Assembly (NCBI GenBank): GCA_964407935.1
Contig: CAYOXS010000115.1
Span: forward strand, 1 to 16,057
Direction: 5' to 3'
Length of the DNA stretch: 16,057 nt
Source: J095 sp964407935
GTDB lineage: Bacteria; Chloroflexota; Anaerolineae; 4572-78; J111
Shown: positions 7,304 through 13,780 of the stretch, one piece after another
Layout of the letters: each line of letters opens with the position of its first letter
Numbering within the stretch: the first letter of the stretch is position 1
Notes under the pieces: generated by a model
What the model was told of the DNA's origin: nothing
What the model saw: only the letters and a program-made list of their open reading frames with translations
Databases searched by the model: none
Translations under genes and position numbers: made by a program

Positions 7304-8056
7304 TCAGCCAATCTCATGTTTACGGTGGCCAAAACGCTCGCCGCCATCAATGGCCAGCACCTCGCCGGTAACGTAGTTGGCCCGTACAAAATAGAGCACC
7401 GCTTCGGCCACATCTTCGGGCGTGCCCCAGCGGTCGAGCAGGGTTTTGGCGGCGGTGCGGGCAATCATTTCATCAGAATAATCGGGCGGCGGCAGCACCG
7501 GCCCCGGCGCAACCGCGTTAACCCGCACGGCGGGGGCCAGCTCCAGCGCGAGCTGGCGGCTCAAGGCCAGCAGGGCGCTTTTGCCCACGCTGTGAGCCAT
7601 AAAACCGGGCCACGGTTCAAACGCGGCCAGATCGATGATGTTGACAATCGCGCCTTCGCCTTTGGCCAGCATCAGTGGGGCCACAGCGTTGGCGCAGTAA
7701 AACGCGCCGTTGATCAGCACGCCGGTAACCTGCTGCCAGCCGCTCACATCATCCATGGGAAAGGGCGTGGCCTGCCACAACGAGGCGCTGTTAACCAGAA
7801 TATCAACGCTGCCAAAGCGCTCGGCAGCGGCGCTGACCATCGCCCGCACCTGCTGGTTATTGGCGATGTTGGCCTGCACCGCCAGCGCGCTCACACCCAG
7901 CGCGCGCGCTTCGGCGGCGGTTTGCTCGGCGGCGGTGGCCGAAGAATTGTAATTGATGACCACATTCGCGCCCGCCCGGGCCAGAGCCAGGGTGATGGCT
8001 TTGCCCACGCGCACGGCGCCGCCGGTCACGAGCGCCGTTTTGCCGGATGGATTCAT
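7304..8056 (-). CDS. Pteridine-reductase-like short-chain dehydrogenase (SDR)
   Basis: This 250-residue classical-length SDR has the nucleotide loop TGGAVRVG at 11-18; its Arg favours NADPH and matches the TGxxxRxG form of pteridine reductase/FolM proteins. NSAS (89-92) replaces NNAG. Asp142 (NIID) stands where most SDRs have Ser, as in pteridine reductases, and Lys159 is kept. The catalytic Tyr position is His155 (AHSVGK). The C-terminal half (VNAVAPGPVLPP, RWGTPEDVAEAV, VTGEVLAIDGG) is intact. Family members reduce pterins, dihydrofolates or carbonyl substrates in the cytosol. A link to the folate-dependent cyclodeaminase nearby is possible but speculative. A GGAG site lies 6 nt before the ATG. 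With Tyr replaced, activity is uncertain. Confidence 0.85.
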   Translation of the reverse strand: MNPSGKTALVTGGAVRVGKAITLALARAGANVVINYNSSATAAEQTAAEARALGVSALAVQANIANNQQVRAMVSAAAERFGSVDILVNSASLWQATPFPMDDVSGWQQVTGVLINGAFYCANAVAPLMLAKGEGAIVNIIDLAAFEPWPGFMAHSVGKSALLALSRQLALELAPAVRVNAVAPGPVLPPPDYSDEMIARTAAKTLLDRWGTPEDVAEAVLYFVRANYVTGEVLAIDGGERFGHRKHEIG

Positions 8057-8072
8057 GTCAATCTCCAGATGT

Positions 8073-8107
8073 CAGAATACAGAGTCCAGAGTCCACAATA
8101 CAGGTTC
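8073..8107. repeat. Heptamer tandem repeat (CAGAGTC-like), 5 units
   Basis: Consecutive 7-nt units CAGAATA, CAGAGTC, CAGAGTC, CACAATA, CAGGTTC, just upstream of the SDR ribosome binding site. Confidence 0.75.
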
Positions 8108-8136
8108 TGATCTCTGTGGCTTACTCAATGGCAATT

Positions 8137-8185
8137 CATTGTTAATTGTTAATTGATAATTGGTCATTGTTAATTGTTAATTGAC
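8137..8185. repeat. Heptamer tandem repeat (AATTGTT-like), 7 units in phase
   Basis: Seven units in strict 7-nt phase: CATTGTT, AATTGTT, AATTGAT, AATTGGT, CATTGTT, AATTGTT, AATTGAC. The block runs into the 3' end of the deaminase gene and contains its stop codon (8177-8179). Confidence 0.92.
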
Positions 8186-9535
8186 TTCCACGCCAGCGCG
8201 TTTGAACAGGTGGGCGCACACGTCGCGCGCTTCGGCCAGCAGGGCTTGTTCGTCAACAAACAGAATTTGTTTGCCGCGCATCAGAATTTCGCCGTTGACA
8301 ATCACCGTATCTACCTCGCGGGCGTTGATATTGTACACCAGCGCCGACGCCACTTTGTGCACCGGCATGGCAAAAGGCGTGTTCAAATCGACCAGCACCA
8401 CGTCGGCTTTTTTGCCCACCTCCAGCGAGCCGATCTGCTCCGGCAGGCCAAACGACTCCGCGCCGCCGCGGCAGGCCATGCGCAGCACATCTTCCGGCAG
8501 CAAAATCATGGCGTTGAGCGTATTGACTTTGTGCAACAGGGCGGTGGTTTTGAGCACTTCCATCATGTCCTGGCTGTTGTTGCTGCCGGGGCCGTCTGTG
8601 CCAAGGGCCACGGTGATGCCCAAATTGAGCATTTCCGGGATACGGGCCACGCCGGAGGCCAGGTACATGTTGGCCACCGGGCAGTGGACCACAATCGCGC
8701 CGTGGCGGGCAATCATCTCCAGCTCCTCATCATTGAGCCACACGCTGTGGACCAACTGCACGCTGTGATCGAGCACGCCCAGTTTGTCCATCCATTCAAT
8801 GTGGCGCAGGCCGCGATTGTTCAAATCAATCTCAACCTCGGCTTTGCTTTCGGCCACGTGGATGTGGGTGCCCATGCCCCATTCTTTGGCCAGTTCAAAG
8901 GTGCGGCGCATGGTGCTGTCGGAGCAACCCCAGGGGATGAGCGGGCCAAACTGCAACCGCAGCCGGTCATCGTGCTTGCCGTGCCAGGCTTCGCGCAGGC
9001 GGGCCATCTCTTTAACAATGTACGCCTCGCTTTCCTTGAACGCTTCGTGGTAGTTCATGTCGGCCCAGCCGCGAGCCATCATAAAACGGATACCCGATTC
9101 TTCGGCGGCGCGGAATACGCCGTCGTCGTTGCCCGGCTCGGTGTGGACGTAGTGGTGGTCGTTTACCGCGGTGCAGCCGCTGCGAATGTTTTCGACCATG
9201 CCCAGCATGCCGGCGGTGTAGGCGTCGTGTTCGGTGAGGGCTTTGGCCACCGGCCAGATGGCCGCCTTGAGCCAGTCGAGCAGCGGTTTGTCATCGGCCA
9301 GCCCGCGCAGAAAAGTCTGGAACAGGTGGGTGTGGGCGTTGACCATGCCCGGCATCACCGCCATCAGTGTCGCGTCGATGATGGTTTCGGCTTGCTGGCG
9401 CAGCTCGGCGGGCGGCTGGCCCGCACCCACGGCGGCGATGCGGTCGGCTTCGATAAATACGTAGCCGGTGGAAAAGACATCGTCGGTGTTGTTGACGGTA
9501 ACCACGGCTCCATTTTCAATAAGGATGCTGCTCAT
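8177..9535 (-). CDS. COG0402 (SsnA/TrzN/MtaD-type) amidohydrolase, likely nucleobase or nucleoside deaminase
   Basis: This 452-residue metal-dependent amidohydrolase has the mononuclear deaminase ligand set: His68-x-His70 (NAHTH), His226 with Glu229 (HIHVAES), His284 (VVHCPVAN, with His263 in LVHSVWLND) and Asp314 (GTDGPGSNN). The N-terminal (ILIENGAVVTVN) and C-terminal (GSLEVGKKADVVLVD) beta-sandwich pieces are present. The family deaminates guanine, 8-oxoguanine, S-adenosylhomocysteine/methylthioadenosine or s-triazines. E. coli SsnA, in the same locus type as YgeW and XdhD, is a COG0402 member, so a purine deaminase role fits. It is not close enough by eye to call ssnA itself. A GGAGGG site lies about 10 nt before the ATG. 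The C-terminal codons and stop lie in a heptamer repeat. Confidence 0.87.
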   Translation of the reverse strand: MSSILIENGAVVTVNNTDDVFSTGYVFIEADRIAAVGAGQPPAELRQQAETIIDATLMAVMPGMVNAHTHLFQTFLRGLADDKPLLDWLKAAIWPVAKALTEHDAYTAGMLGMVENIRSGCTAVNDHHYVHTEPGNDDGVFRAAEESGIRFMMARGWADMNYHEAFKESEAYIVKEMARLREAWHGKHDDRLRLQFGPLIPWGCSDSTMRRTFELAKEWGMGTHIHVAESKAEVEIDLNNRGLRHIEWMDKLGVLDHSVQLVHSVWLNDEELEMIARHGAIVVHCPVANMYLASGVARIPEMLNLGITVALGTDGPGSNNSQDMMEVLKTTALLHKVNTLNAMILLPEDVLRMACRGGAESFGLPEQIGSLEVGKKADVVLVDLNTPFAMPVHKVASALVYNINAREVDTVIVNGEILMRGKQILFVDEQALLAEARDVCAHLFKRAGVEVN

Positions 9536-9560
9536 TTGGAAACGTCCCTCCAGAATTAAT

Positions 9561-9571
9561 TTTTGGACTCC
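9561..9571 (-). repeat. GGAGTCCAAAA motif after a stop codon
   Basis: The 11-mer GGAGTCCAAAA (minus strand) lies 3 nt past the hydroxyacid dehydrogenase stop. An exact copy is in the hairpin at 1217-1227 and a one-mismatch copy lies at 2228-2238, both also just downstream of genes. Confidence 0.5.
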
Positions 9572-9574
9572 GGG

Positions 9575-10594
9575 CTACCCCACCCGGTATTTTATCGGCC
9601 GGCCGGCAATGTGATTGACAATGTTGGTGTAATCGCCCCGGCGTTCCTGCGCTTCGGCAGCCGTGGCCCCGGCGGCGATGTGCGGCGTGAGCAGCACATT
9701 ATAATGGGCTTTGGCCAGCGCAATCAGCGGGTTGTCGGCTTTGATGGGTTCCCATTCAAACGTGTCGAGCGCCGCGCCACCCAGCTTGCCGGATGTGATG
9801 GCTTCGGCCAGCGCCGGCTCATCGATGACGCTGCCGCTACCGCAACTCACAAGGCAGGCCCCGTCTTTCATTTTGGCAAAATAATCGGCGTTGATCATCA
9901 AATCTGTGTTGCGAAAGTAGGGCAGCAGGTTAGCCACGTAATCAGATTGGCTAAACAGGGTGGCTTCGTCAACGTAGGTCAGCCCCAGTTCGGTTTCAAC
10001 CGATTCCGGCAGGCGGCGGCGTTTGTTGTACAGCAGGGTTACATCCCAGCCGGCCAGCCGGTGGGCCAGCTCCGCGCCAATTTCGCCAAAGCCCATAATC
10101 CCGACGGTTTTTTGCCACAAACCCTCAACATTTTGGCGGCTGGACCAGTTGTAGGCAAAGGTGTCTTCGTCGGTGCGTTTGCTCTGGCCCCACTCGCTGC
10201 CGGCGGCCAGGGCGATGGCTTCTGTTTCGCGCAGTTTTTTGCTGAGGGCCAGCATTTGCATCACCATATGCTCGGCCACGCGGATAACGCTGCCCACCGG
10301 CCAGTAGCAAACCACAACCCCGGCGGTTTTGGCGGCGGCGGTGTCAATATCGTAGGTCAGCGAGCCGAGCCGCAAAATCAATTTGAGGTTGGGCGCGGCG
10401 GCAATCATACCGGCGTCAATCACGCCGGTGCGCTCCGAGATAAAATAGTCGGCGTTGGCCAGATGGGCCAACAGTTCGGCACGAGTAGGCTGGCGCAGCA
10501 TGGTTATGGCCAGATTGTCTGGCGCGGCCCCGAGCGCGGCCTGCTGGTGGCGTTGACCGCGTTCGGTAGTGAACACAACGTTGTATTGAGTCAT
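9575..10594 (-). CDS. D-2-hydroxyacid dehydrogenase homologue lacking the catalytic Arg
   Basis: This 339-residue protein has the D-2-hydroxyacid dehydrogenase fold. The NAD loop is intact (GFGEIG at 168-173), Glu282 (FEWEP) and His305 (TPHIAAG) are in place, and the wall DYVANLLPYFRNT matches the family. The conserved NTARG segment reads SCGSG (250-254), so the substrate-carboxylate Arg is Ser253; I checked the codons (AGT TGC GGT AGC GGC). Dehydrogenation of an ordinary 2-hydroxyacid is therefore doubtful. It may act on a different substrate, bind without catalysis, or use another basic residue. A GGAGAC site lies about 9 nt before the ATG. Only 39 nt separate its stop from the downstream deaminase start, so the two are probably co-transcribed. 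It is a distant paralogue of the 2924-3928 enzyme. Confidence 0.86.
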   Translation of the reverse strand: MTQYNVVFTTERGQRHQQAALGAAPDNLAITMLRQPTRAELLAHLANADYFISERTGVIDAGMIAAAPNLKLILRLGSLTYDIDTAAAKTAGVVVCYWPVGSVIRVAEHMVMQMLALSKKLRETEAIALAAGSEWGQSKRTDEDTFAYNWSSRQNVEGLWQKTVGIMGFGEIGAELAHRLAGWDVTLLYNKRRRLPESVETELGLTYVDEATLFSQSDYVANLLPYFRNTDLMINADYFAKMKDGACLVSCGSGSVIDEPALAEAITSGKLGGAALDTFEWEPIKADNPLIALAKAHYNVLLTPHIAAGATAAEAQERRGDYTNIVNHIAGRPIKYRVG

Positions 10595-10626
10595 AGATCA
10601 GGCGTCTCCAAAAAATATTTGTGATA

Positions 10627-10647
10627 CGTGTAGCGTGTTCCGTGTCA
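10627..10647. repeat. Heptamer repeat (CGTGTAG/CGTGTTC/CGTGTCA), 3 units
   Basis: Three 7-nt units in the 104-nt gap between the cyclodeaminase stop and the hydroxyacid dehydrogenase start. The CGTGTTCCGTG part recurs in the array at 15547-15574. Confidence 0.65.
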
Positions 10648-10698
10648 AGATTCATCACGCAACATGTTGCGGCGAGTTTTAGCTTTGGTTTGACCCGT

Positions 10699-11277
10699 TC
10701 ACGTCTGGCGAATGCGAGCTACCGGTTTTAGCGCGCGGATTTCGCGCAGCAGATGTTCAAGCGCAGGCTCAAATTGCTCCAGCAGCGCCGGCTCCGGCCA
10801 GTGACGCAGATTGCTATCCAGCAGCAGCATAGCGGCCTGGGCCGCGCCGGCCAACAGCGTCAGCGCCATTTCCAGATCGTCCCGCACCTGCGGGTTGACC
10901 AGCGGGCGGAAAGCCTGCACCTGCCGGGCGGCTTCAAGCGCCAGCCGGCTGATTTCGGCGGGGCTGTGGCACAAAAACTGCTGCCCGGCCAGTTCGTCGC
11001 CGGCCTCGCGCAGCGCCACAAATTCGGTGATGGCTGTGGCGTCACGGTCGCACCAGCCCAGCAGGTCGGCCTGAATCCTGTCCATTTGCGCGATGTCGCT
11101 GGCGGCGTCAAACGCGCCGCCGGAATTTTCGGCGCTGATGTGCATACAGGCCCGGCCCAACGCCGCGCCCTCCGCCGCCGCAGCGGCAATGGTGGCTCCG
11201 GCCATCGCGTGAAGCTGCCTGCTGACGTGGCCGGTAAATTGCCGAATTGTTTGCTGCGTCATCGGGTCGGTCATCAT
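10699..11277 (-). CDS. Divergent cyclodeaminase/cyclohydrolase family protein (FTCD C-terminal type)
   Basis: This 192-residue, mostly helical protein matches the FchA/formiminotransferase-cyclodeaminase C-terminal family. That family converts 5-formimino-THF to methenyl-THF plus ammonia, or hydrolyses methenyl-THF, and works with the formimino groups released in purine and histidine breakdown. Supporting blocks are RDATAITEF, the helix SPAEISRLALEAARQ, and NPQVRDDLEMALTLLAGAAQ ending LLLDSNL. The N-terminal Pro-Gly-Gly-Gly-Ser loop of the family is absent; the equivalent region reads RQLHAMAGATIAAAAAEGAAL. Activity may therefore be altered. Two consecutive ATG codons open the frame; the first is chosen. 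It starts 32 nt after the E1 beta stop, so the genes are probably one operon. The purine-cluster context supports a folate C1 role, but the assignment is moderate. Confidence 0.72.
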   Translation of the reverse strand: MMTDPMTQQTIRQFTGHVSRQLHAMAGATIAAAAAEGAALGRACMHISAENSGGAFDAASDIAQMDRIQADLLGWCDRDATAITEFVALREAGDELAGQQFLCHSPAEISRLALEAARQVQAFRPLVNPQVRDDLEMALTLLAGAAQAAMLLLDSNLRHWPEPALLEQFEPALEHLLREIRALKPVARIRQT

Positions 11278-11309
11278 AGCCAGCCTATCATGCCACAGTA
11301 ACAGCTACC

Positions 11310-12293
11310 CTACAATCGGTAGGTAACCAAATTTGTCACCGCTGCCACCACATCATCAACACCGGGCAGAATAAAATTCTCCAGCTCCGGGTGGTACGGA
11401 AACGGCACGTTTTTGGTGGCCACGCGCACCACCGGCGCGTCGAGGTAGCCAATGGCTTCTTCGGCCAGGATGGCCGCGATTTCCGCGCCGGGGCCGGCCC
11501 GCCGGTGCGCCTCGTGCACAATCACCGCCCGGTGCGTCTTTTTGACCGATTCCACCAGCGCGGCGGTGTCGAGCGGCACCAGCGTGCGCGGGTCGATCAC
11601 TTCTACCTCGATGCCGTTGGCAGCCAGTTGCGCGGCGGCGTCCATCACTTTGGGCAGCACCCCGCCGATAGAAATTACGGTGGCGGCGTCTCCCTCGCGC
11701 CGGATGGCGGCTTCGCCAAAGGGGATGGTGTAATTCTCGGCGGGCACTTCGCCCTTGACGGCGTACAGCATTTTGTGCTCAAAAAAGAGCACCGGGTCTG
11801 CGCCGCGAATAGCCGTTTTGAGCAGCCCTTTGGCATCATACGGCGTGGCCGGGATGGCGATTTTCAGCCCCGGCACGTTCATAAACCAGCCTTCCGGGCT
11901 TTGCGAGTGCTGCGCCGCCGCCGACCCCGGCGCACCGTTGACAATGCGCATCACCAGCGGCACCTGCGCTTTGCCGCCGCTCATATAGCGCGCTTTGGCC
12001 GCCTGGTTGACTACCTGGTCCATAGCCACGGTCACAAAATCGGCAAACATAATTTCTACAATGGGCCGCATGCCCACCAGCGCCGCGCCCAGCCCGGCGC
12101 CGACAATCCCCTGCTCGGAAATGGGCGTGTCGCGCACCCGTTCCGGGCCAAATTCGTCAATCAGGCCGGCGCTCACGCCAAACACGCCGCCAAAAGTGCC
12201 CACGTCCTCACCCATCAAAAACACCGATGGGTCGCGCCCCATCTCTTCGGCGATGGCTTCACGCAGGGCATCACTAAAACTAATTTCACGCAT
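11310..12293 (-). CDS. 2-oxoacid (pyruvate/acetoin) dehydrogenase E1 component, beta subunit
   Basis: This 327-residue transketolase-like beta subunit pairs with the alpha subunit encoded upstream to form the thiamine-diphosphate E1 heterotetramer that decarboxylates pyruvate, a branched oxoacid or acetoin and passes the acyl group to lipoyl-E2. Family blocks are GEDVG at 28-32, the cofactor-activating Glu60 in DTPISEQGIVG, EIMFADF, AAQHSQSPEGWF and the C-terminal half with IDPRTLVPLD, VHEAHRRAGPG and VPFPYHPELE. A GAGGTAA site lies about 6-8 nt before the ATG. The gene is separated from E1 alpha by a 374-nt stretch holding the GxxExxY cassette, whereas the two are usually adjacent. No E2 or E3 is in the window. 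PdhB and AcoB cannot be distinguished by eye. Confidence 0.93.
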   Translation of the reverse strand: MREISFSDALREAIAEEMGRDPSVFLMGEDVGTFGGVFGVSAGLIDEFGPERVRDTPISEQGIVGAGLGAALVGMRPIVEIMFADFVTVAMDQVVNQAAKARYMSGGKAQVPLVMRIVNGAPGSAAAQHSQSPEGWFMNVPGLKIAIPATPYDAKGLLKTAIRGADPVLFFEHKMLYAVKGEVPAENYTIPFGEAAIRREGDAATVISIGGVLPKVMDAAAQLAANGIEVEVIDPRTLVPLDTAALVESVKKTHRAVIVHEAHRRAGPGAEIAAILAEEAIGYLDAPVVRVATKNVPFPYHPELENFILPGVDDVVAAVTNLVTYRL

Positions 12294-12318
12294 TTGTATT
12301 TACCTCACTAAAAGATTG

Positions 12319-12345
12319 AACCACAGAGACACGGAAGACACGGAG
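12319..12345. repeat. Left inverted repeat of GxxExxY cassette
   Basis: This 27-nt sequence (AACCACAGAGACACGG...) matches the reverse complement of 12643-12669 at 23 of 27 positions. It lies 25 nt upstream of the E1 beta start and is itself 7-nt periodic. Confidence 0.85.
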
Positions 12346-12350
12346 AAAAA

Positions 12351-12635
12351 TCATAAAACTCTTCTGATTTCGATTGCTTTTAATTCAACCACAACTTTGT
12401 TTTCAACGATGAAATCAAGCCGATAACCACAATCCAACCGAATGCCTTTGTAGTTGACCGGCAGTGACTTTTCTCTTTCAAAATTGAGCTTGCACAGTGA
12501 CAATTCACGCTCCAAACAAGCCTGATACGCCGACTCCAGTAAACCAGGTCCAAGCTCCCGGTGAACTTCAATGGCTGCCCCAATAATCTGTCCGGTCAGG
12601 TCATTTTCGTAAACACGTTTCACATCCTCGCCCAT
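12351..12635 (-). CDS. GxxExxY protein, C-terminally truncated
   Basis: This 94-residue protein of the GxxExxY family has unknown function. The name motif is at GPGLLESAY, preceded by GAAIEVHRELG and followed by the nuclease-like strand pattern YRLDFIVENKVVVELKA (D, then E-x-K), which recalls PD-(D/E)XK cores. Full-length members run about 120-135 residues with a tail after VELKA. Here the reading frame ends soon after (IEIRRVL then stop), so about 30-40 residues are missing and the gene may be decaying. The start ATG is 7 nt from a GGAG that lies inside the flanking inverted repeat. Codon use is more AT-rich than the neighbours. It sits between E1 alpha and E1 beta, to which it has no functional link, and is best read as an inserted cassette. 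Confidence 0.85.
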   Translation of the reverse strand: MGEDVKRVYENDLTGQIIGAAIEVHRELGPGLLESAYQACLERELSLCKLNFEREKSLPVNYKGIRLDCGYRLDFIVENKVVVELKAIEIRRVL

Positions 12636-12642
12636 CTAAAAA

Positions 12643-12647
12643 CTCCG
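12643..12647 (-). promoter_or_regulatory. Ribosome binding site for the GxxExxY gene, within the inverted repeat
   Basis: The minus-strand CGGAG that ends the right inverted repeat lies 7 nt before the GxxExxY ATG. The repeat therefore appears to bring the cassette's own translation signal. Confidence 0.55.
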
Positions 12648-12669
12648 TGTTCTCTGTGTCTCCGTGGTT
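12643..12669. repeat. Right inverted repeat of GxxExxY cassette
   Basis: Partner of 12319-12345 (CTCCGTGTTCTCTGTGTCTC...). Its outer edge overlaps the E1 alpha stop codon (12668-12670), so the insertion boundary coincides with the end of that gene. Confidence 0.85.
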
Positions 12670-13684
12670 AAAACACTCGTCCACCGTGCGTGTCGCCGTA
12701 CACCCCCTCCAGCGCCGACTCCGGCTGCGGCTGCGGGCTGTTGGCGGCAAACTCAACCGCTTCATCCAATTCGGCCTGCACCGCGGCTTCGATGGCGTCC
12801 AGTTCGGCCTCGGCGGCGACCCCGGCCTCGAGCAGGCGCTGGCGGAAGGTGCTGATCGGGTCACGCTGCCGCCACTCGGCCATCTCCTCTTTGGTGCGAT
12901 AAACCATCGGGTCGCCCTCGTAGTGGCCGCGGTAGCGATAGGTTTTGCCTTCAACAAACGTTGGCCCCTGCCCGGCCCGCGCCCGTTCCACTGCCGCTTG
13001 GGTTGCTTCAACCACGGCCAGCACGTCATTGCCGTCCACAATCACGCCGGGGAAGGCGTACCCTTCGGCCCGGATCGACAGGTCGGCCACGGGCGACTGT
13101 TTGCTCTGCGGCGTGCCTTCGCCGTACAGGTTGTTTTCGCAGAAAAAGATGATGGGCAGTTGCCACAACCCGGCCAGATTGGCCGCCTCGTGGAACGCGC
13201 CCTCGTTGACCGCGCCATCGCCAAAAAAGGCCAGCGCCACCCGATCTTCGCCGCGCATTTTAAAAGCCAGCGCTGCCCCCGAGGCCATCGGAATCCCCCC
13301 GGCGACAATGCCGTTGGCTCCCAGAATGCCCAGGTCAAAATCGGTCATGTGCAGGCTGCCGCCTTTGCCGCCGCAGTAGCCGGTACTGCGCGCCGCCAGC
13401 TCGGCCATCATCAATTTTGGTTCACCGCCCTTGGCCAGCAGGTGGCCGTGGCCGCGGTGGGTGCTGGTGATCACGTCGCTGGGGCGCAGGGCGGCGCACG
13501 CGCCGACAGCGGTGGCTTCCTGCCCCACGCAGGAGTGAATGAAGCCGGGGATCAGCCCGTTGCGGCGCTCGTTGATGGCCCGCAGTTCAAATTGGCGGAT
13601 CATCAGCATCCGCCGGAAAAAGTCGAGCAGTTGCTGTTTGGTGTAATTTTCTAACTTACTCGCTGGTTGGTGAGTTACCGCCAT
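12668..13684 (-). CDS. 2-oxoacid (pyruvate/acetoin) dehydrogenase E1 component, alpha subunit
   Basis: This 338-residue thiamine-diphosphate E1 alpha subunit has GFIHSCVGQEA at 47-57, HRGHGHLLAKG at 76-86, the ThDP/Mg motif starting GDG at 155-157 (GDGAVNEGAFHEAANLA) and ending at the NN of FCENNLYG (184-185), and the phosphorylation-loop-like YRYRGHYEGDP. It forms the E1 heterotetramer with the beta subunit at 11310-12293 and feeds acyl groups to E2 on the cytosolic complex. A strong AAGGAG lies about 6 nt before the ATG. Its stop codon overlaps the inverted repeat of the GxxExxY cassette, so the extreme C-terminus (GGRVF) may have been reshaped by the insertion. AcoA and PdhA are equally possible names. 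Confidence 0.93.
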   Translation of the reverse strand: MAVTHQPASKLENYTKQQLLDFFRRMLMIRQFELRAINERRNGLIPGFIHSCVGQEATAVGACAALRPSDVITSTHRGHGHLLAKGGEPKLMMAELAARSTGYCGGKGGSLHMTDFDLGILGANGIVAGGIPMASGAALAFKMRGEDRVALAFFGDGAVNEGAFHEAANLAGLWQLPIIFFCENNLYGEGTPQSKQSPVADLSIRAEGYAFPGVIVDGNDVLAVVEATQAAVERARAGQGPTFVEGKTYRYRGHYEGDPMVYRTKEEMAEWRQRDPISTFRQRLLEAGVAAEAELDAIEAAVQAELDEAVEFAANSPQPQPESALEGVYGDTHGGRVF

Positions 13685-13701
13685 AAATGTCTCCTTAAAA
13701 A

Positions 13702-13748
13702 TAGCGAATAGCGAATTGCGAATAATCGAATCTACGAATGGGCGAATT
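13702..13748. repeat. GCGAAT-rich phased repeat (7- then 8-nt units)
   Basis: TAGCGAA, TAGCGAA, TTGCGAA are followed by 8-nt-spaced variants ending CGAA. They lie upstream of the E1 alpha ribosome binding site, in the 96-nt gap after the HcnB-like gene. Confidence 0.65.
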
Positions 13749-13780
13749 TTTTCCCCGCTCCCCTGCTTGCTTGCCCCCTG

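Noticed and set aside
7264..8185. Repeats as a possible CRISPR array
   Set aside because: The units are 7-nt direct tandem copies without spacers, and no cas genes are nearby.
8177..9535. Naming the deaminase ssnA
   Set aside because: It is in the same COG and context, but its N-terminal wording differs from E. coli SsnA as I recall it; TrzN/MtaD-type deaminases are as close.
8174..9559. Long plus-strand open frame (461 codons) opposite the deaminase gene, and similar ones at 9563-10624, 5225-6217, 12647-13654 and 11391-12311
   Set aside because: These are antisense frames of GC-rich genes: rich in His, Gly, Val and Phe, with no family motifs, while the minus-strand frames carry complete catalytic motifs.
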